A stretch of 64,000 nt of DNA from Nitrospirota bacterium (lineage in GTDB: Bacteria > Nitrospirota > Nitrospiria > Nitrospirales > Nitrospiraceae), in NCBI GenBank assembly GCA_018971525.1, contig JAGXAR010000002.1, positions 1-64,000 of the forward strand, in the 5' to 3' direction. The notes under the pieces were generated by a model, which searched no databases, was not told the DNA's origin, and saw only the letters and a list, made by a program, of their open reading frames with translations. Shown in pieces: positions 1 through 8,891 of the stretch (position 1 is its first letter; the number at the start of each line of letters is the position of its first letter). Position numbers and translations under genes: made by a program.

Positions 1-2
1 GT

Positions 3-359
3 CGCATCGTTATTGGAATTAATTCGACGCACCATCCCAACAGGCAAAGATTTTCAATTGCTCATGAAATTGGACACGTTGTTCTTCACAAGAGCGACCA
101 AGTTCACATTGACAAACAATTTCTAGTGAAAATGCGAGATGACATTTCTTCACAAGCAATTGATCCAGAAGAAATCGAAGCAAATACCTTCGCGGCCGCA
201 CTCCTAATGCCTGAGGCAATGTTAAAGAATGATTTAGCTGACTCTGAAATGGATTGTGAGAATGAGTTGGGTATCAAGGAACTTGCAGGCAAGTACGGAG
301 TCAGTCGTAAGGCAATGACCTTCCGACTAACAAACCTAGAACTCGTTAATCGAGTATAG
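3..359 (+). CDS. ImmA/IrrE-family metallo-endopeptidase, C-terminal part (cut by window start)
   Basis: An open frame enters from the left edge and ends at 359. Its first visible residues include a zinc-protease motif, HEIGH, about 25 residues in, and the C-terminal stretch (VSRKAMTFRL) is typical of ImmA/IrrE proteins. These proteases typically cleave a partner repressor to induce a mobile element or stress response. The partner repressor gene would be expected upstream, outside the window. The region is AT-rich compared with the core chromosome and lies inside the left tRNA-Gly-anchored element. The start codon is not visible; an internal ATG at 126 is not the real start because the protease motif lies before it. 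Confidence 0.85.
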   Translation, partial: RIVIGINSTHHPNRQRFSIAHEIGHVVLHKSDQVHIDKQFLVKMRDDISSQAIDPEEIEANTFAAALLMPEAMLKNDLADSEMDCENELGIKELAGKYGVSRKAMTFRLTNLELVNRV

Positions 360-777
360 CCCCACCTTCACACACATTCGCTTTTCCGCTTCGCCATCTC
401 TTCCACAAATTCTTTCCTGGAAAAAGCAGAACAATGACTTCGTCCTGGAACTCTTCTTTATAGGTTAGACGTTATTCTGCATCTTAAGCGGTGCGAAATT
501 GACAATCAGTACACCCGCTCCCGTGAGCGAGAGCCGGAACTTTCGCAGGCGGTCCGTTTCTATGAAGCTGTGCTGAAATTGTGCCAGTAGGAGGGTTGAA
601 CGGCGGGAAACAATAGAGCACTTAGAAAAGATATAAAAGCGGTTCGCCTGCAGAAAGCGATGAAGCCAAAGGCTTTATTGGGAGACCAGACCTTTGATCA
701 TCAGCTTACGCAATTGAAGAAAATGGGGTGAGTGACGGGTTTCCTTATCCATGTTCCTCCAGGAAAAGTAGCTCGCT
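360..777. other. Gene-poor stretch in left element with coding debris
   Basis: No complete gene is visible. A stop-to-stop frame at 600-731 (+) reads like real protein, with a Lys-rich stretch ending in LTQLKKMG, but it has no start codon before an ATG at 660, leaving only about 23 residues. A short frame ending near 590 also looks like the tail of a lost gene. I read this as eroded accessory sequence between the ImmA-like gene and the DUF3800 gene. Confidence 0.4.
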
Positions 778-1557
778 ATGTATATCGCTTTTTTTGATGA
801 AAGTGGCAATCCCTCGGACAAGGAAGTGGTGACACTTGCTGGGTTCGTGGCTCCAGCAAAAAAATGGGAAAAATTTGAATCCTCATGGAAGAGAATTCTT
901 AGACGGCACAAAGTGCCATTTTTCCATTTAACTGACTACAATCGTCGTAAGCCTCCCTACGACAATTGGAGCGAAGACAATCGCATCAGCTTCACATCAG
1001 ACTTGGCTGCTATTACCAAGAATGCAATTATTCTTGGCTCTGCCCATTCTGTTGTTGTTAAAGACTGGAATGAGGTAGTCGTTCCTTTCTTCGCCACCAA
1101 AAAGTTAAAGCGGCGCAGCTGGTATGTGTTTTTGCAACAAGGCGTCCTGGAAGACATTGTTAAATACGTTAAATTGCCGCGCGGGGAACAAATTAGTTGC
1201 GTATTTGACCGTAACCACGACATGGATAGCCGGGCGATTGAGCACTATAACGAACTGATTAAACATCGTGGGTGGGGCGAGATATTTAAAGACATTTCTT
1301 TTGAAGATAAAACACGATTTGTCCCGCTCCAAGCCGCCGACATGCTGGCTGGTCTAGCACGACAACGAGTTGAAGAAAAGGTTGTTCAAGGGAGTTTTGA
1401 CCAGGAGGGTAAATTGCTCGCCAACCTCTGCGCCAATAGTCAAATCACACTGGCTCGTTATAGTAAGGAGAGACTGATTGAACTTAAGGACAAATGGGCT
1501 GCGATCAGAAATCTCCTCGTTGCCAATAATAATTCCGTTGAAGACGATGAATCCTAG
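778..1557 (+). CDS. DUF3800 domain-containing protein
   Basis: A 259-residue protein beginning with a beta-strand and the motif FFDESGNP, which with the internal CVFDRNHD and LQAADMLAG segments matches the DUF3800 family. These acidic motifs suggest an RNase H-like metal-binding fold; the biochemical role of the family is not settled. DUF3800 genes are often found in prophages, islands and defence neighbourhoods, which fits this position in the left element. The ATG at 778 follows an AGGAAAAG ribosome-binding site. Base composition is visibly more AT-rich than the core genes beyond 1870, supporting horizontal origin. Confidence 0.85.
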   Translation: MYIAFFDESGNPSDKEVVTLAGFVAPAKKWEKFESSWKRILRRHKVPFFHLTDYNRRKPPYDNWSEDNRISFTSDLAAITKNAIILGSAHSVVVKDWNEVVVPFFATKKLKRRSWYVFLQQGVLEDIVKYVKLPRGEQISCVFDRNHDMDSRAIEHYNELIKHRGWGEIFKDISFEDKTRFVPLQAADMLAGLARQRVEEKVVQGSFDQEGKLLANLCANSQITLARYSKERLIELKDKWAAIRNLLVANNNSVEDDES

Positions 1558-1825
1558 AGTAATCAGCGTGTAGGTGAGGCATTTCAAACTAGGGTAGGAC
1601 AATCACCTTAGCCTCATGTTGTTTTAACAACGCCGCCCTTGCCCCTACCGGGCAGTTGGAACGATCAAAAATGTTTGTGCTAAATTTGTGATGAAACTCT
1701 TAGATAAAAGCAGCTCTCTATAGACATACTGGACTGAATAGAATTTCCTAAACATGCTGACTAATCAGAGAAAAGTGGGGAAACCAAGCTCCGATCAAGC
1801 CTTCTAGTTAGTTCTACTTTCCGAA
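1558..1825. other. Right-end noncoding region of left element
   Basis: About 270 bp without a credible gene between the DUF3800 gene and the tRNA-Gly fragment. It contains a small inverted repeat at about 1619-1632 (GTTGTT/AACAAC), possibly a weak terminator. Its AT-rich composition continues up to the tRNA fragment and then changes sharply, consistent with the element boundary. Confidence 0.45.
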
Positions 1826-1870
1826 TTGCCAAGGCGAGGGTCGCGGGTTCAAATCCCGTTTCCCGCTCCA
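1826..1870 (+). repeat. tRNA-Gly(GCC) 3' fragment, probable attachment site
   Basis: The sequence runs from the anticodon loop (TTGCCAA, anticodon GCC) through a variable region, a complete T arm (GCGGG-TTCAAAT-CCCGT) and the acceptor strand TTCCCGC followed by T and CCA. The 5' half is absent: upstream bases cannot form the D arm or the matching acceptor strand GCGGGAA. This is what a tyrosine integrase leaves when it recombines in the anticodon loop of a tRNA gene: the element-supplied copy restores the gene at one end, and the displaced 3' half marks the other. The intact tRNA would lie left of the window, making this the right border of the element. Confidence 0.85.
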
Positions 1871-1964
1871 ATATTCAGTCTTCTTCTCCAGATGCCTTCC
1901 TCTCCCCTCGCACGATGAGGACCACTGCCCCGTTTCCCGGTCGGAGTGTCATCCTCAGCAGGTC

Positions 1965-2961
1965 GTGCAGATCACAGACATGATTGACGTAACCCTTGCA
2001 TTAGTCGAAGAGGCCGTTCGTATTCTGCATGGCGTTGCGCACTACACCCCAGTGCTGACCAGTCATCAGCTTGATTCGCTATCAGGTGCGTGGGTTTTCC
2101 TCAAGTGTGAGAACTTCCAGCGCGTCGGCGCTTTCAAATTTCGCGGGGCATACCACGCGATCGCCCAGTTGATGTCCTCGCAGCCGTCTCGTGTGTTTGC
2201 GACGGTTTCATCAGGGAATCATGGGCAAGGACTTGCGCTGGCTTGTCGTCTTCAGGGAGCCACCGCGCATGTCATGATGCCCAAACCATTGTCTGTCATG
2301 AAACATCGTGCGGTTCTGAGCTATGGGGCTCAGGTGCATGTGGTCGAAGATCGAAGCCGTGCTGATGCAAAGTTGCGCGAACTCGCGGGTGACTATCAGG
2401 CGGTCGTGGTCCACCCGTTTAACGATCCGTTCGTGATAGCCGGTCAAGGGACGGTAATGGTCGAGTTTGTCGAGCAAGTTGCCGGTCTCGACATCGTGCT
2501 AGCTCCAGTTGGCGGTGGTAGGCTTGCTTTCCGGTCTTTGTCTCGCGGCACAGGCCCTCCGACCAAGCATAGCCATCTTTGCATGTGAGCCGGCCGGCGC
2601 CTTGGATGCGATGGACTCGGTTAAGCAGAACCGTATCGTTCCCATGCCCACCCCGAACACGCTAGGCGACGGCCTTCGAACAAGTCTTGAGGAGCTGACC
2701 CTCCCGATTCTCCGTCGGCACGTGACGGGGTTCTTTGTGGTGGGAGAAGAGGAAATTGTACAGGCGATGCAATTCGCCTATGAACGACTCAAGCTTGTGA
2801 TCGAGCCCTCGAGTGCGGTGGCGTTGGTTCCGCTGCTCAGGCATGAACCTCAACTCGTCGGCAAGCGGGTCGGCGTGGTGCTGACTGGGGGCAATGTGGA
2901 GTGGTTGCGGTCCTGGCCACGTCCGGACGGGACAGGAATAATGCAGCGCTTGGATGGTTAG
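1965..2961 (+). pseudogene. Threonine dehydratase / serine racemase-like PLP enzyme, single-base frameshift
   Basis: Two overlapping frames (1965-2588 and 2509-2961) together encode one fold-type II PLP enzyme of about 330 residues, the usual length for short threonine ammonia-lyase or serine racemase. The first frame holds the PLP-lysine motif (GAFKFRGAY), the SSGNHGQG loop and the start of the PVGGG phosphate-binding loop. The second resumes with GLLSGLCLAAQ. One extra A at 2520, between the third and fourth glycine codons of that loop, explains the break; removing it restores PVGGGGLLSG. The start is GTG at 1965 or ATG at 1980. It may be a true pseudogene or a sequencing error, since both halves look otherwise intact. 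Expected reaction: deamination of threonine or serine. Confidence 0.8.
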
Positions 2962-5150
2962 CGGGCTTTGTGTGTGAGGGATTGTAATCGCCCCACCTGT
3001 TTAGCTGCACGAGAGAGTTCGTCCGAAGTGAGCGGGGTTCGGCTAAATCGTCCCTGATGGTAGAGGGCGGTCACGTCCGCTACCATTGGACCGGCCGCTT
3101 TCCATTCCTGTTCAACCAGTCTGGCAAATTCATTGGGTGTGGCAGCTGAAGGTTTACTCACGCCGTGTTTCTCTACTGTGTGAAGCATGCGCGAATAGAG
3201 TTGGACGATCGCAAGCTGCGGGTGCGATGTCGGAAGATGAGCGGTGGCCCACAGCCCTATCCTATCCCGGAGGTTAAGGAGCAGCAAGGCCAGGCCGACC
3301 ACCACCACTCCCGTGATGAGTCCCAGCATGCCAGGCTGGAACGCTCGGGTCATATGCGTCAGCCTGTTGAGGACCTGGCTAATCGAGGTACTCAGCGACG
3401 AAACCCAGCGACTCACTCTCTCACGCAACGCATCACCGCCTTCTCTTACTCCATGAACGGCTGCAAGTTGATCCTTCGCGCTATAACGGACGAACAAGCG
3501 ATCCCACTGTAATTGAAAGGATTCCCCAAGTCGGCTGAGGGAATCCCAGCGAGATGTGGCGGCTGCTGCGCTGGCGGTGGGGGTGGGATCCATGGTGATC
3601 CAGCCTGAGCGAGGAAAGTAGACCTCGACCCAGGCATGGGCATCCCGCTGGCGCACGGTGAAATAGCCCCCGTATTCGTTCCATTCCGTGGCCAGGAATC
3701 CTGTCACCAGTCGAGCGGGAATCCCTATGGTCCGTAACATCACGACCATGGCGGTTGCGTAATGTTCGCAATACCCGGTTTTGCGTGTAAAAAGAAATTC
3801 CTCAAGCGGATGACTAAGCGTGGACGTGTCGGCTTCAAGGCTATAGCGATAGTTTTCCAAGAGATGTTGCTGGATCGCCAACGTTTGTCCGAAAGGAGTC
3901 GTCGCCTGCTGGGTGACGCGATGCGCCAAGTCTGCAACCTGTTGCGAACCCATGGGAACTTGAAGGTAGTGTGAACGGATTGAGTCGGAGTAAGCCAGGA
4001 CCGACGCGGTTCGTTCGTCTGCGACGAGCTGCGGGATTTGAGAGGTGACGGAGTATCGAATGCGGGAAGAAGGAAGAAATGGCAGGTGGAGCCCGCTCAT
4101 GGCATCGGCCTGTATGGTGAGAAACTCGCCGTTCACGAGCTCAGCGAATGGCGCGGCAAATAGGACTGAGGTATCGAGCGTTTCCAGCAGGATATCTTGG
4201 CGGATCGGCATGGACAGACTGCCTGGAGGACGGCTGCCGGCTGGGCGAGCGAGGAATGTTCCCTCAGCCACGAGACTCAACGAGCGCCGGCGTGTTCCGC
4301 TGTGGCTCCATGATCGTCCATTGTACTGATCGTAGGCGAGGCCTCTCAGGTAGAGGCGATCCTTTTCGACAACGGGTTGGTCCGGTAATTCAACCCGCAT
4401 GACGATTTGAGGATCTTGTTTGACTGACCCGATCGTTCCCAGGTCGACCCGATCGGAAAACCCCGTCGTCCGCAGTGCCTCCCCGCTCGTCTTCTGCAGC
4501 ACGCCTGCACCAATGCGAGGGATGAGGAAGAAAATGGCGACCGTCAGGGCCACCGTCAGGATGGCGGTTCCGTTCGTCAACCAAAGAAAGCGGTGAGTGA
4601 CGCGGCTCGGGAATGTCGTGTGACGGGCAGACTTGCTCGTGGGTATGACGACGGCAGGGGTTTCGGCCGTCTCTTGGGTCAAGTGATACAGCAAGAGTGT
4701 CCAGACAGTCGCGAGCAGATACAATAGAAAAATTGGGACATACCACGCATCGGTCGTGAGTGCCCCGGAAGCCAGGATCGCCATGAGACTGATGGCGTAG
4801 AGGTGCCGGTAATCACGCCGCTGTTGAAGGGTGAGCAATTTGATGCAGAGCAGCATGACCAAAAAGCGGATACCAGCCGGGAGGAGGTCTCGTGATATCA
4901 CCGTGAGATCGATCAGAAATACAACAAAGGCGCCGATCAAGAGGAAATTCCATAGGGTTGATGAGACGGAGACCTTTGCCAGAGCCTGTCGAACGAAAAG
5001 GACCCCTCCTGCGTGAAGCAGCGAGACGATGAGGATGATCGCTGTGGGGAGGGCGAGCCAGAGCGGGACGCTCTGCGCAAGCACGAGTCCGCTGAAGGCT
5101 ATGGTGGCGAGAAGGACGGAGCTGAGGGCAAAGGCCTGATCAAAAGGCAT
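2958..5150 (-). CDS. TgpA-family membrane transglutaminase-like protease (DUF3488)
   Basis: A 730-residue protein with about six membrane helices in residues 1-215, a periplasmic DUF3488 linker, a transglutaminase core and a further membrane helix near 610-630. The catalytic triad is visible: Cys461 in GYCEHYA, His505 in DAHAW and Asp521 in MDPTP. TgpA of Pseudomonas is the best-known relative; its cellular substrate is uncertain. The start overlaps the end of the DUF58 gene by 11 bp, so moxR, DUF58 and tgpA form one operon, a very common bacterial arrangement. Confidence 0.9.
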   Translation of the reverse strand: MPFDQAFALSSVLLATIAFSGLVLAQSVPLWLALPTAIILIVSLLHAGGVLFVRQALAKVSVSSTLWNFLLIGAFVVFLIDLTVISRDLLPAGIRFLVMLLCIKLLTLQQRRDYRHLYAISLMAILASGALTTDAWYVPIFLLYLLATVWTLLLYHLTQETAETPAVVIPTSKSARHTTFPSRVTHRFLWLTNGTAILTVALTVAIFFLIPRIGAGVLQKTSGEALRTTGFSDRVDLGTIGSVKQDPQIVMRVELPDQPVVEKDRLYLRGLAYDQYNGRSWSHSGTRRRSLSLVAEGTFLARPAGSRPPGSLSMPIRQDILLETLDTSVLFAAPFAELVNGEFLTIQADAMSGLHLPFLPSSRIRYSVTSQIPQLVADERTASVLAYSDSIRSHYLQVPMGSQQVADLAHRVTQQATTPFGQTLAIQQHLLENYRYSLEADTSTLSHPLEEFLFTRKTGYCEHYATAMVVMLRTIGIPARLVTGFLATEWNEYGGYFTVRQRDAHAWVEVYFPRSGWITMDPTPTASAAAATSRWDSLSRLGESFQLQWDRLFVRYSAKDQLAAVHGVREGGDALRERVSRWVSSLSTSISQVLNRLTHMTRAFQPGMLGLITGVVVVGLALLLLNLRDRIGLWATAHLPTSHPQLAIVQLYSRMLHTVEKHGVSKPSAATPNEFARLVEQEWKAAGPMVADVTALYHQGRFSRTPLTSDELSRAAKQVGRLQSLTHKAR

Positions 5151-6285
5151 GAGTCAATTCTTCTAGCTGTGTAGCATGGAGCACCCGATCAGCTTGCACC
5201 GCGTGTGTGGGTGCCGCCTGGTCCGACCAGGGTATGACCGCCACCGTGTAGCCCCGCTCGCCCACGTGGGTGAGCGGGGGGGGCTCGCTCTGATGGCGGA
5301 CTCCACTGGTTTCAGGTGGCTGACGTTTGCATAACGCCAATAGGCGCAGCATCGCCAAGAGATGACCGGGTCCTGACCCGAGCCCTGAGTCAACTGTCCC
5401 TGCGATGAGGCGCACAGGGTAGGCTCTCTCCGTCAGTTGCCAGAGGAGTGATGCCACGAACGTCACGCTTCGTTCGAATAGGGGCTCGCGTTCTACGGGG
5501 GCCATGATCGAGAGGACGACCGTGATGCGTCGCTGATCCTCCGCTTCGGTTTCCCGTACGATCAGCTGGGAAGTACGGGCGGTCGTCATCCAATGGATGG
5601 CTCGCGAGTCATCTCCTGGTTGGTACAGGCGGAGGTTGTAAAGTTGGGTCCCATGTCCTCGTCGTGGAAGGGATTCCCCTTGCCCTTCGCTGACCAATTC
5701 ATCCACGAATCGCAAGGCGAGCGGCTTGATGGGAGGACTGACGAGCAGATGCGCTTCCGTGGAGTAGAGCCCTTTCTTGAGAAACAATCCAAAGGGGAAC
5801 AGCGTTTGAGCCCGGATACCTTCGAACTTGATCCAGCCCCGTTTTGTGGCAAGGAGTGGATAGGACAGGAGCATGGAACTCTGTGGGGGCAGGAAATGAA
5901 TAGCGAGACCTCGGTCGACATCTTGGCCTTCGACGACATCGAGTAGACGCAAGGAAAAGCTCGGGAGGTGCCGGTTCCTGTTGGCGACCGAGAGTGTGAG
6001 GGTGATCGGCTCGTTGGCTATGATGAGATCGGGCACATGCCGATGAAATTCCAATCGCCGAAGACAGTGCTCCGAGAGCAATCCGGAGATCACGATGAGG
6101 CTAAGCATCATCGCGAGGAGTAAGTAGAACAGATTGTTGCCGGTGTTAATGGCGGCGAGCCCGATTCCGAATGTGAAGAGAAGGTACCTGGCTCCTTCAG
6201 ACGTGAGACGAATCGACCGCCGTCGGGACATGCCCCGGACGAAGGAGAAGGCTTGGGAGGCACTGAGATTGAGGAGTGGGTGCAT
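5140..6285 (-). CDS. DUF58 domain-containing membrane protein
   Basis: About 381 residues from the ATG at 6285. A longer in-frame extension to 6483 is rejected because it runs antisense-like through the end of moxR and lacks conservation features. Two hydrophobic helices at residues 30-75 anchor it, followed by a beta-rich region and the DUF58 signature near the middle (DDSRAIHWMTTAR). DUF58 proteins accompany MoxR ATPases and are thought to bind a partner through a vWA-like domain. It sits between moxR (47 bp upstream) and the transglutaminase gene (overlapping). Confidence 0.88.
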   Translation of the reverse strand: MHPLLNLSASQAFSFVRGMSRRRSIRLTSEGARYLLFTFGIGLAAINTGNNLFYLLLAMMLSLIVISGLLSEHCLRRLEFHRHVPDLIIANEPITLTLSVANRNRHLPSFSLRLLDVVEGQDVDRGLAIHFLPPQSSMLLSYPLLATKRGWIKFEGIRAQTLFPFGLFLKKGLYSTEAHLLVSPPIKPLALRFVDELVSEGQGESLPRRGHGTQLYNLRLYQPGDDSRAIHWMTTARTSQLIVRETEAEDQRRITVVLSIMAPVEREPLFERSVTFVASLLWQLTERAYPVRLIAGTVDSGLGSGPGHLLAMLRLLALCKRQPPETSGVRHQSEPPPLTHVGERGYTVAVIPWSDQAAPTHAVQADRVLHATQLEELTHAF

Positions 6286-6332
6286 CACGCTCGTAGCTGA
6301 TCCGGTTGTCCGAGGTGCCCATCCGTGACTGG

Positions 6333-7274
6333 CTAGACAGGGACGGGAACAGTTTCGACGATGTCGAGCACCATCCGCTCCGCCTGTTCGAAGCTCTGTG
6401 TCCGCATCCCATGGGTCCGGTTCAGCATAACGCGATGAGACAGCACGATCGGCGCCAATTCCTTGATGTCGTCGGGAAGGCAATAGTCTCGTCCGCGGAC
6501 GACCGCCAATGCCTTGGCAGCTTTGCTCAGCGCCAGCGCTCCACGTGTGCTGACCCCCAGGGATAAGAGCTCGCTCTGACGGGTCGCTTGCACGATCGCG
6601 AGCAGGTAGTCCGTCAAGCTCTCTTCCATGTGGACTTGATCCACGCGGGTTTGCAGTGCCAATAATTCGTGAGCCGACATTACAGCTTCCAGTGTTTCAG
6701 CGGGATGCAACGAATGGGGGCGGTCGAGCACTTTCCTCTCTTCCTCGAGCGTGGGATATCCAATACAGAGGCGCATCAGAAATCGGTCGAGCTGGGATTC
6801 CGGAAGGGGGAACGTCCCGTGATATTCTGCAGGGTTCTGCGTGGCGATAACCATAAAGGGTTGCTCAAGCGGATGCGTCTGATTATCGACGGAAATCTGT
6901 GCTTCACTCATCGCTTCCAGGAGACTGCTCTGGGTCTTCGGCGTGGTGCGATTGATCTCGTCCGCCAGCACGATGTTGGCGAAGATCGGACCCGGTATGA
7001 ACTCAAACCCCTGCTTTTGCCGGTTAAACATGGAGATGCCGACGATGTCGGAAGGCAAGAGATCGCTGGTGAATTGAATGCGCTTGAACGAACAGTCTAG
7101 CGATCGGGCCAAGCTGTGTGCCAGCGTGGTTTTGCCAACTCCAGGAACATCTTCGAGCAGAAGATGGCCTCGAGCCAGAAGGCAGACCACCGTCATCTCG
7201 ATGACATGGGATTTCCCCTTGATGACCAGAGCAATGTTGTCCTGGATCGCCCGGATGGTGTGAGCTGAACTCAT
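6333..7274 (-). CDS. MoxR-family AAA+ ATPase
   Basis: A 313-residue protein with Walker A (GVGKTT, about residues 45-50), Walker B (VLADEINR), a sensor region (FMVIATQNPAE) and a C-terminal lid, all diagnostic of MoxR AAA ATPases. These act as chaperones that assemble or activate protein complexes, usually with the DUF58 and vWA proteins encoded beside them. It is the first gene of the moxR-DUF58-tgpA operon; the ATG at 7274 gives the standard MoxR length. Confidence 0.93.
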   Translation of the reverse strand: MSSAHTIRAIQDNIALVIKGKSHVIEMTVVCLLARGHLLLEDVPGVGKTTLAHSLARSLDCSFKRIQFTSDLLPSDIVGISMFNRQKQGFEFIPGPIFANIVLADEINRTTPKTQSSLLEAMSEAQISVDNQTHPLEQPFMVIATQNPAEYHGTFPLPESQLDRFLMRLCIGYPTLEEERKVLDRPHSLHPAETLEAVMSAHELLALQTRVDQVHMEESLTDYLLAIVQATRQSELLSLGVSTRGALALSKAAKALAVVRGRDYCLPDDIKELAPIVLSHRVMLNRTHGMRTQSFEQAERMVLDIVETVPVPV

Positions 7275-7441
7275 GTTGGGATTAGTGGTCCTGGTGGTTC
7301 AGGAGTGCATGGTGATCTGACACGATCGAAGTCTAACAAAGGGTCTGGAGACGGTCAATTTTCACGTGAGTTTTTGCATCAACGAGTCTGGCGAGGGCGA
7401 CTCGTAGGGAATTGCGCCGGTGGGGCTGTTCCGGTTCTAGT

Positions 7442-8755
7442 CTATTCCGGCACGAGGATCAGCATCCAAGGAGGGCTTTCTTCGACCATGTCAGAAAACC
7501 GTCTAGCGGTGCTGCTGGCGGGAATTCCTGGAAAGACGGCTCCACGGCGAATCTGAACGGAGCGGAAACGATAGGCGGGGTCCTGCGTCGGGTGAGGGGG
7601 GAGGACTCGTGGAATCTGTCTGCGTAACGTGCCGCAGTCTGACAGGTTCAGGGTCTCGCCAAGCCCAAGGCGCAAGAGCCGCTCGAAGATCTCGCCGAAA
7701 ATCGTCGGGAGATTGTTTGTCGTGAACGGCTGATTGTCAGGTCGATATCGGGCGTCGTCGAGGAGTTGTGCCAGGATTTCCCAGAAGACCTGGGTATCGA
7801 CCGCTCCGAGGACACAGAGAAATCCTCGGCGAGCCAGCAGGTCGAGCAAGGCGAGGGGGCCTCGTATCTCGAATTTCCACGGCGGAAAGAGGAGTAAGCG
7901 GTCCCCATGCTGGACCTCCAGAGCCGGTTCGCCGGAAAAGTGGGTTTGCCGGAATGTGCCTTTGGTTCGGTGGAGCTCTTGAGTGATGATTTGATCGGAC
8001 AATCGGGTCGGTTCGTAGGCAAACGTGGGTGTCGCGGGAGCCCAGCAGCTAACGAGTGTATAGCGGGGTGCGAGCTTCCCAGCCCTGTCGAGGTTGCCCA
8101 GGTTGAACATGTCCTGGTTCCCGTAGAATTGAAATGAGAGTCCAGTCCGAGACCGCAAGCCGTTGAGTCGCTCCCGTTCAGGATGGAGCGGACCCCCCAG
8201 CTTTGAGCCTGGCTGAAGCCGATCAAGGCTATGAAGAATCAATTCGCGCTGCCGCTGTTGAAGGGGGGCGACGTATAGCTCGACAAGCTCCGTGGCAAAC
8301 GAGAGGTCGCCGGCCCCCAAATCGAGCAGGGAGGCCACGTCTGCATCAAGCAGCAGGTCAAAGGGATTGGAGTGGGAGTGGGCGAACGCCTCAATTTCTT
8401 CGCTCCGCAGGGAGGTCATTGGCCATTGGGAAGTTGGGCCCTCAACGACGCCGAACCACACACACAGGGCCCGCACCGCCTTTGTCGGGGGGAGCCCTGT
8501 GAGTTCTTTGAGTCGGGGGCCGGGGAGATCCTGAATTCGTTCGGCTTGTGTGTTTCCCAACGCCAGGGTGATCGCATCACGGATGATGACGGGAAGATCG
8601 ACGCGGTGAGCTTCTTCGATCAACCGTTTCAACGTCACAGTGAGCTGTCTTGCCTCAACTAGTTTGCGTGAGGCTTCCCACTCCTTGTCGCGTTCCTGCA
8701 AGAGCTGGGTGACCTGTGAGCGAAAGTCTGCAAGGATCTGTGCGGGGGAATTCAT
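7442..8755 (-). CDS. Uncharacterised protein with methyltransferase-like motif
   Basis: A 437-residue soluble protein. Residues 145-150 (DLGAGD, followed by LSFATELVE) resemble motif I of SAM-dependent methyltransferases, but the N-terminal 130 residues are predicted helical and I see no other clear methyltransferase motif. It has no signal peptide or membrane helix. It is transcribed in the same direction as moxR, 167 bp upstream of it, so it could share the operon or feed it by read-through. Function unknown; a link with the MoxR system is only positional. Confidence 0.75.
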   Translation of the reverse strand: MNSPAQILADFRSQVTQLLQERDKEWEASRKLVEARQLTVTLKRLIEEAHRVDLPVIIRDAITLALGNTQAERIQDLPGPRLKELTGLPPTKAVRALCVWFGVVEGPTSQWPMTSLRSEEIEAFAHSHSNPFDLLLDADVASLLDLGAGDLSFATELVELYVAPLQQRQRELILHSLDRLQPGSKLGGPLHPERERLNGLRSRTGLSFQFYGNQDMFNLGNLDRAGKLAPRYTLVSCWAPATPTFAYEPTRLSDQIITQELHRTKGTFRQTHFSGEPALEVQHGDRLLLFPPWKFEIRGPLALLDLLARRGFLCVLGAVDTQVFWEILAQLLDDARYRPDNQPFTTNNLPTIFGEIFERLLRLGLGETLNLSDCGTLRRQIPRVLPPHPTQDPAYRFRSVQIRRGAVFPGIPASSTARRFSDMVEESPPWMLILVPE

Positions 8756-8891
8756 GAGTCGGTTGATGCGTGGCGCATGATGGTAGATCTGTCGATGTCA
8801 GTTGGTGAATGTGTGGCAGCATAACGACCTGGTCCATGAGCGTCAAGGTTTCCGTCTTGCCGCCCCGAGAGACCTGTGTTAGGTAGAGCTA

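Noticed and set aside
1780-1870. Complete tRNA-Gly gene
   Set aside because: The upstream bases cannot form the D arm, anticodon stem or 5' acceptor strand, so only the 3' half is present.
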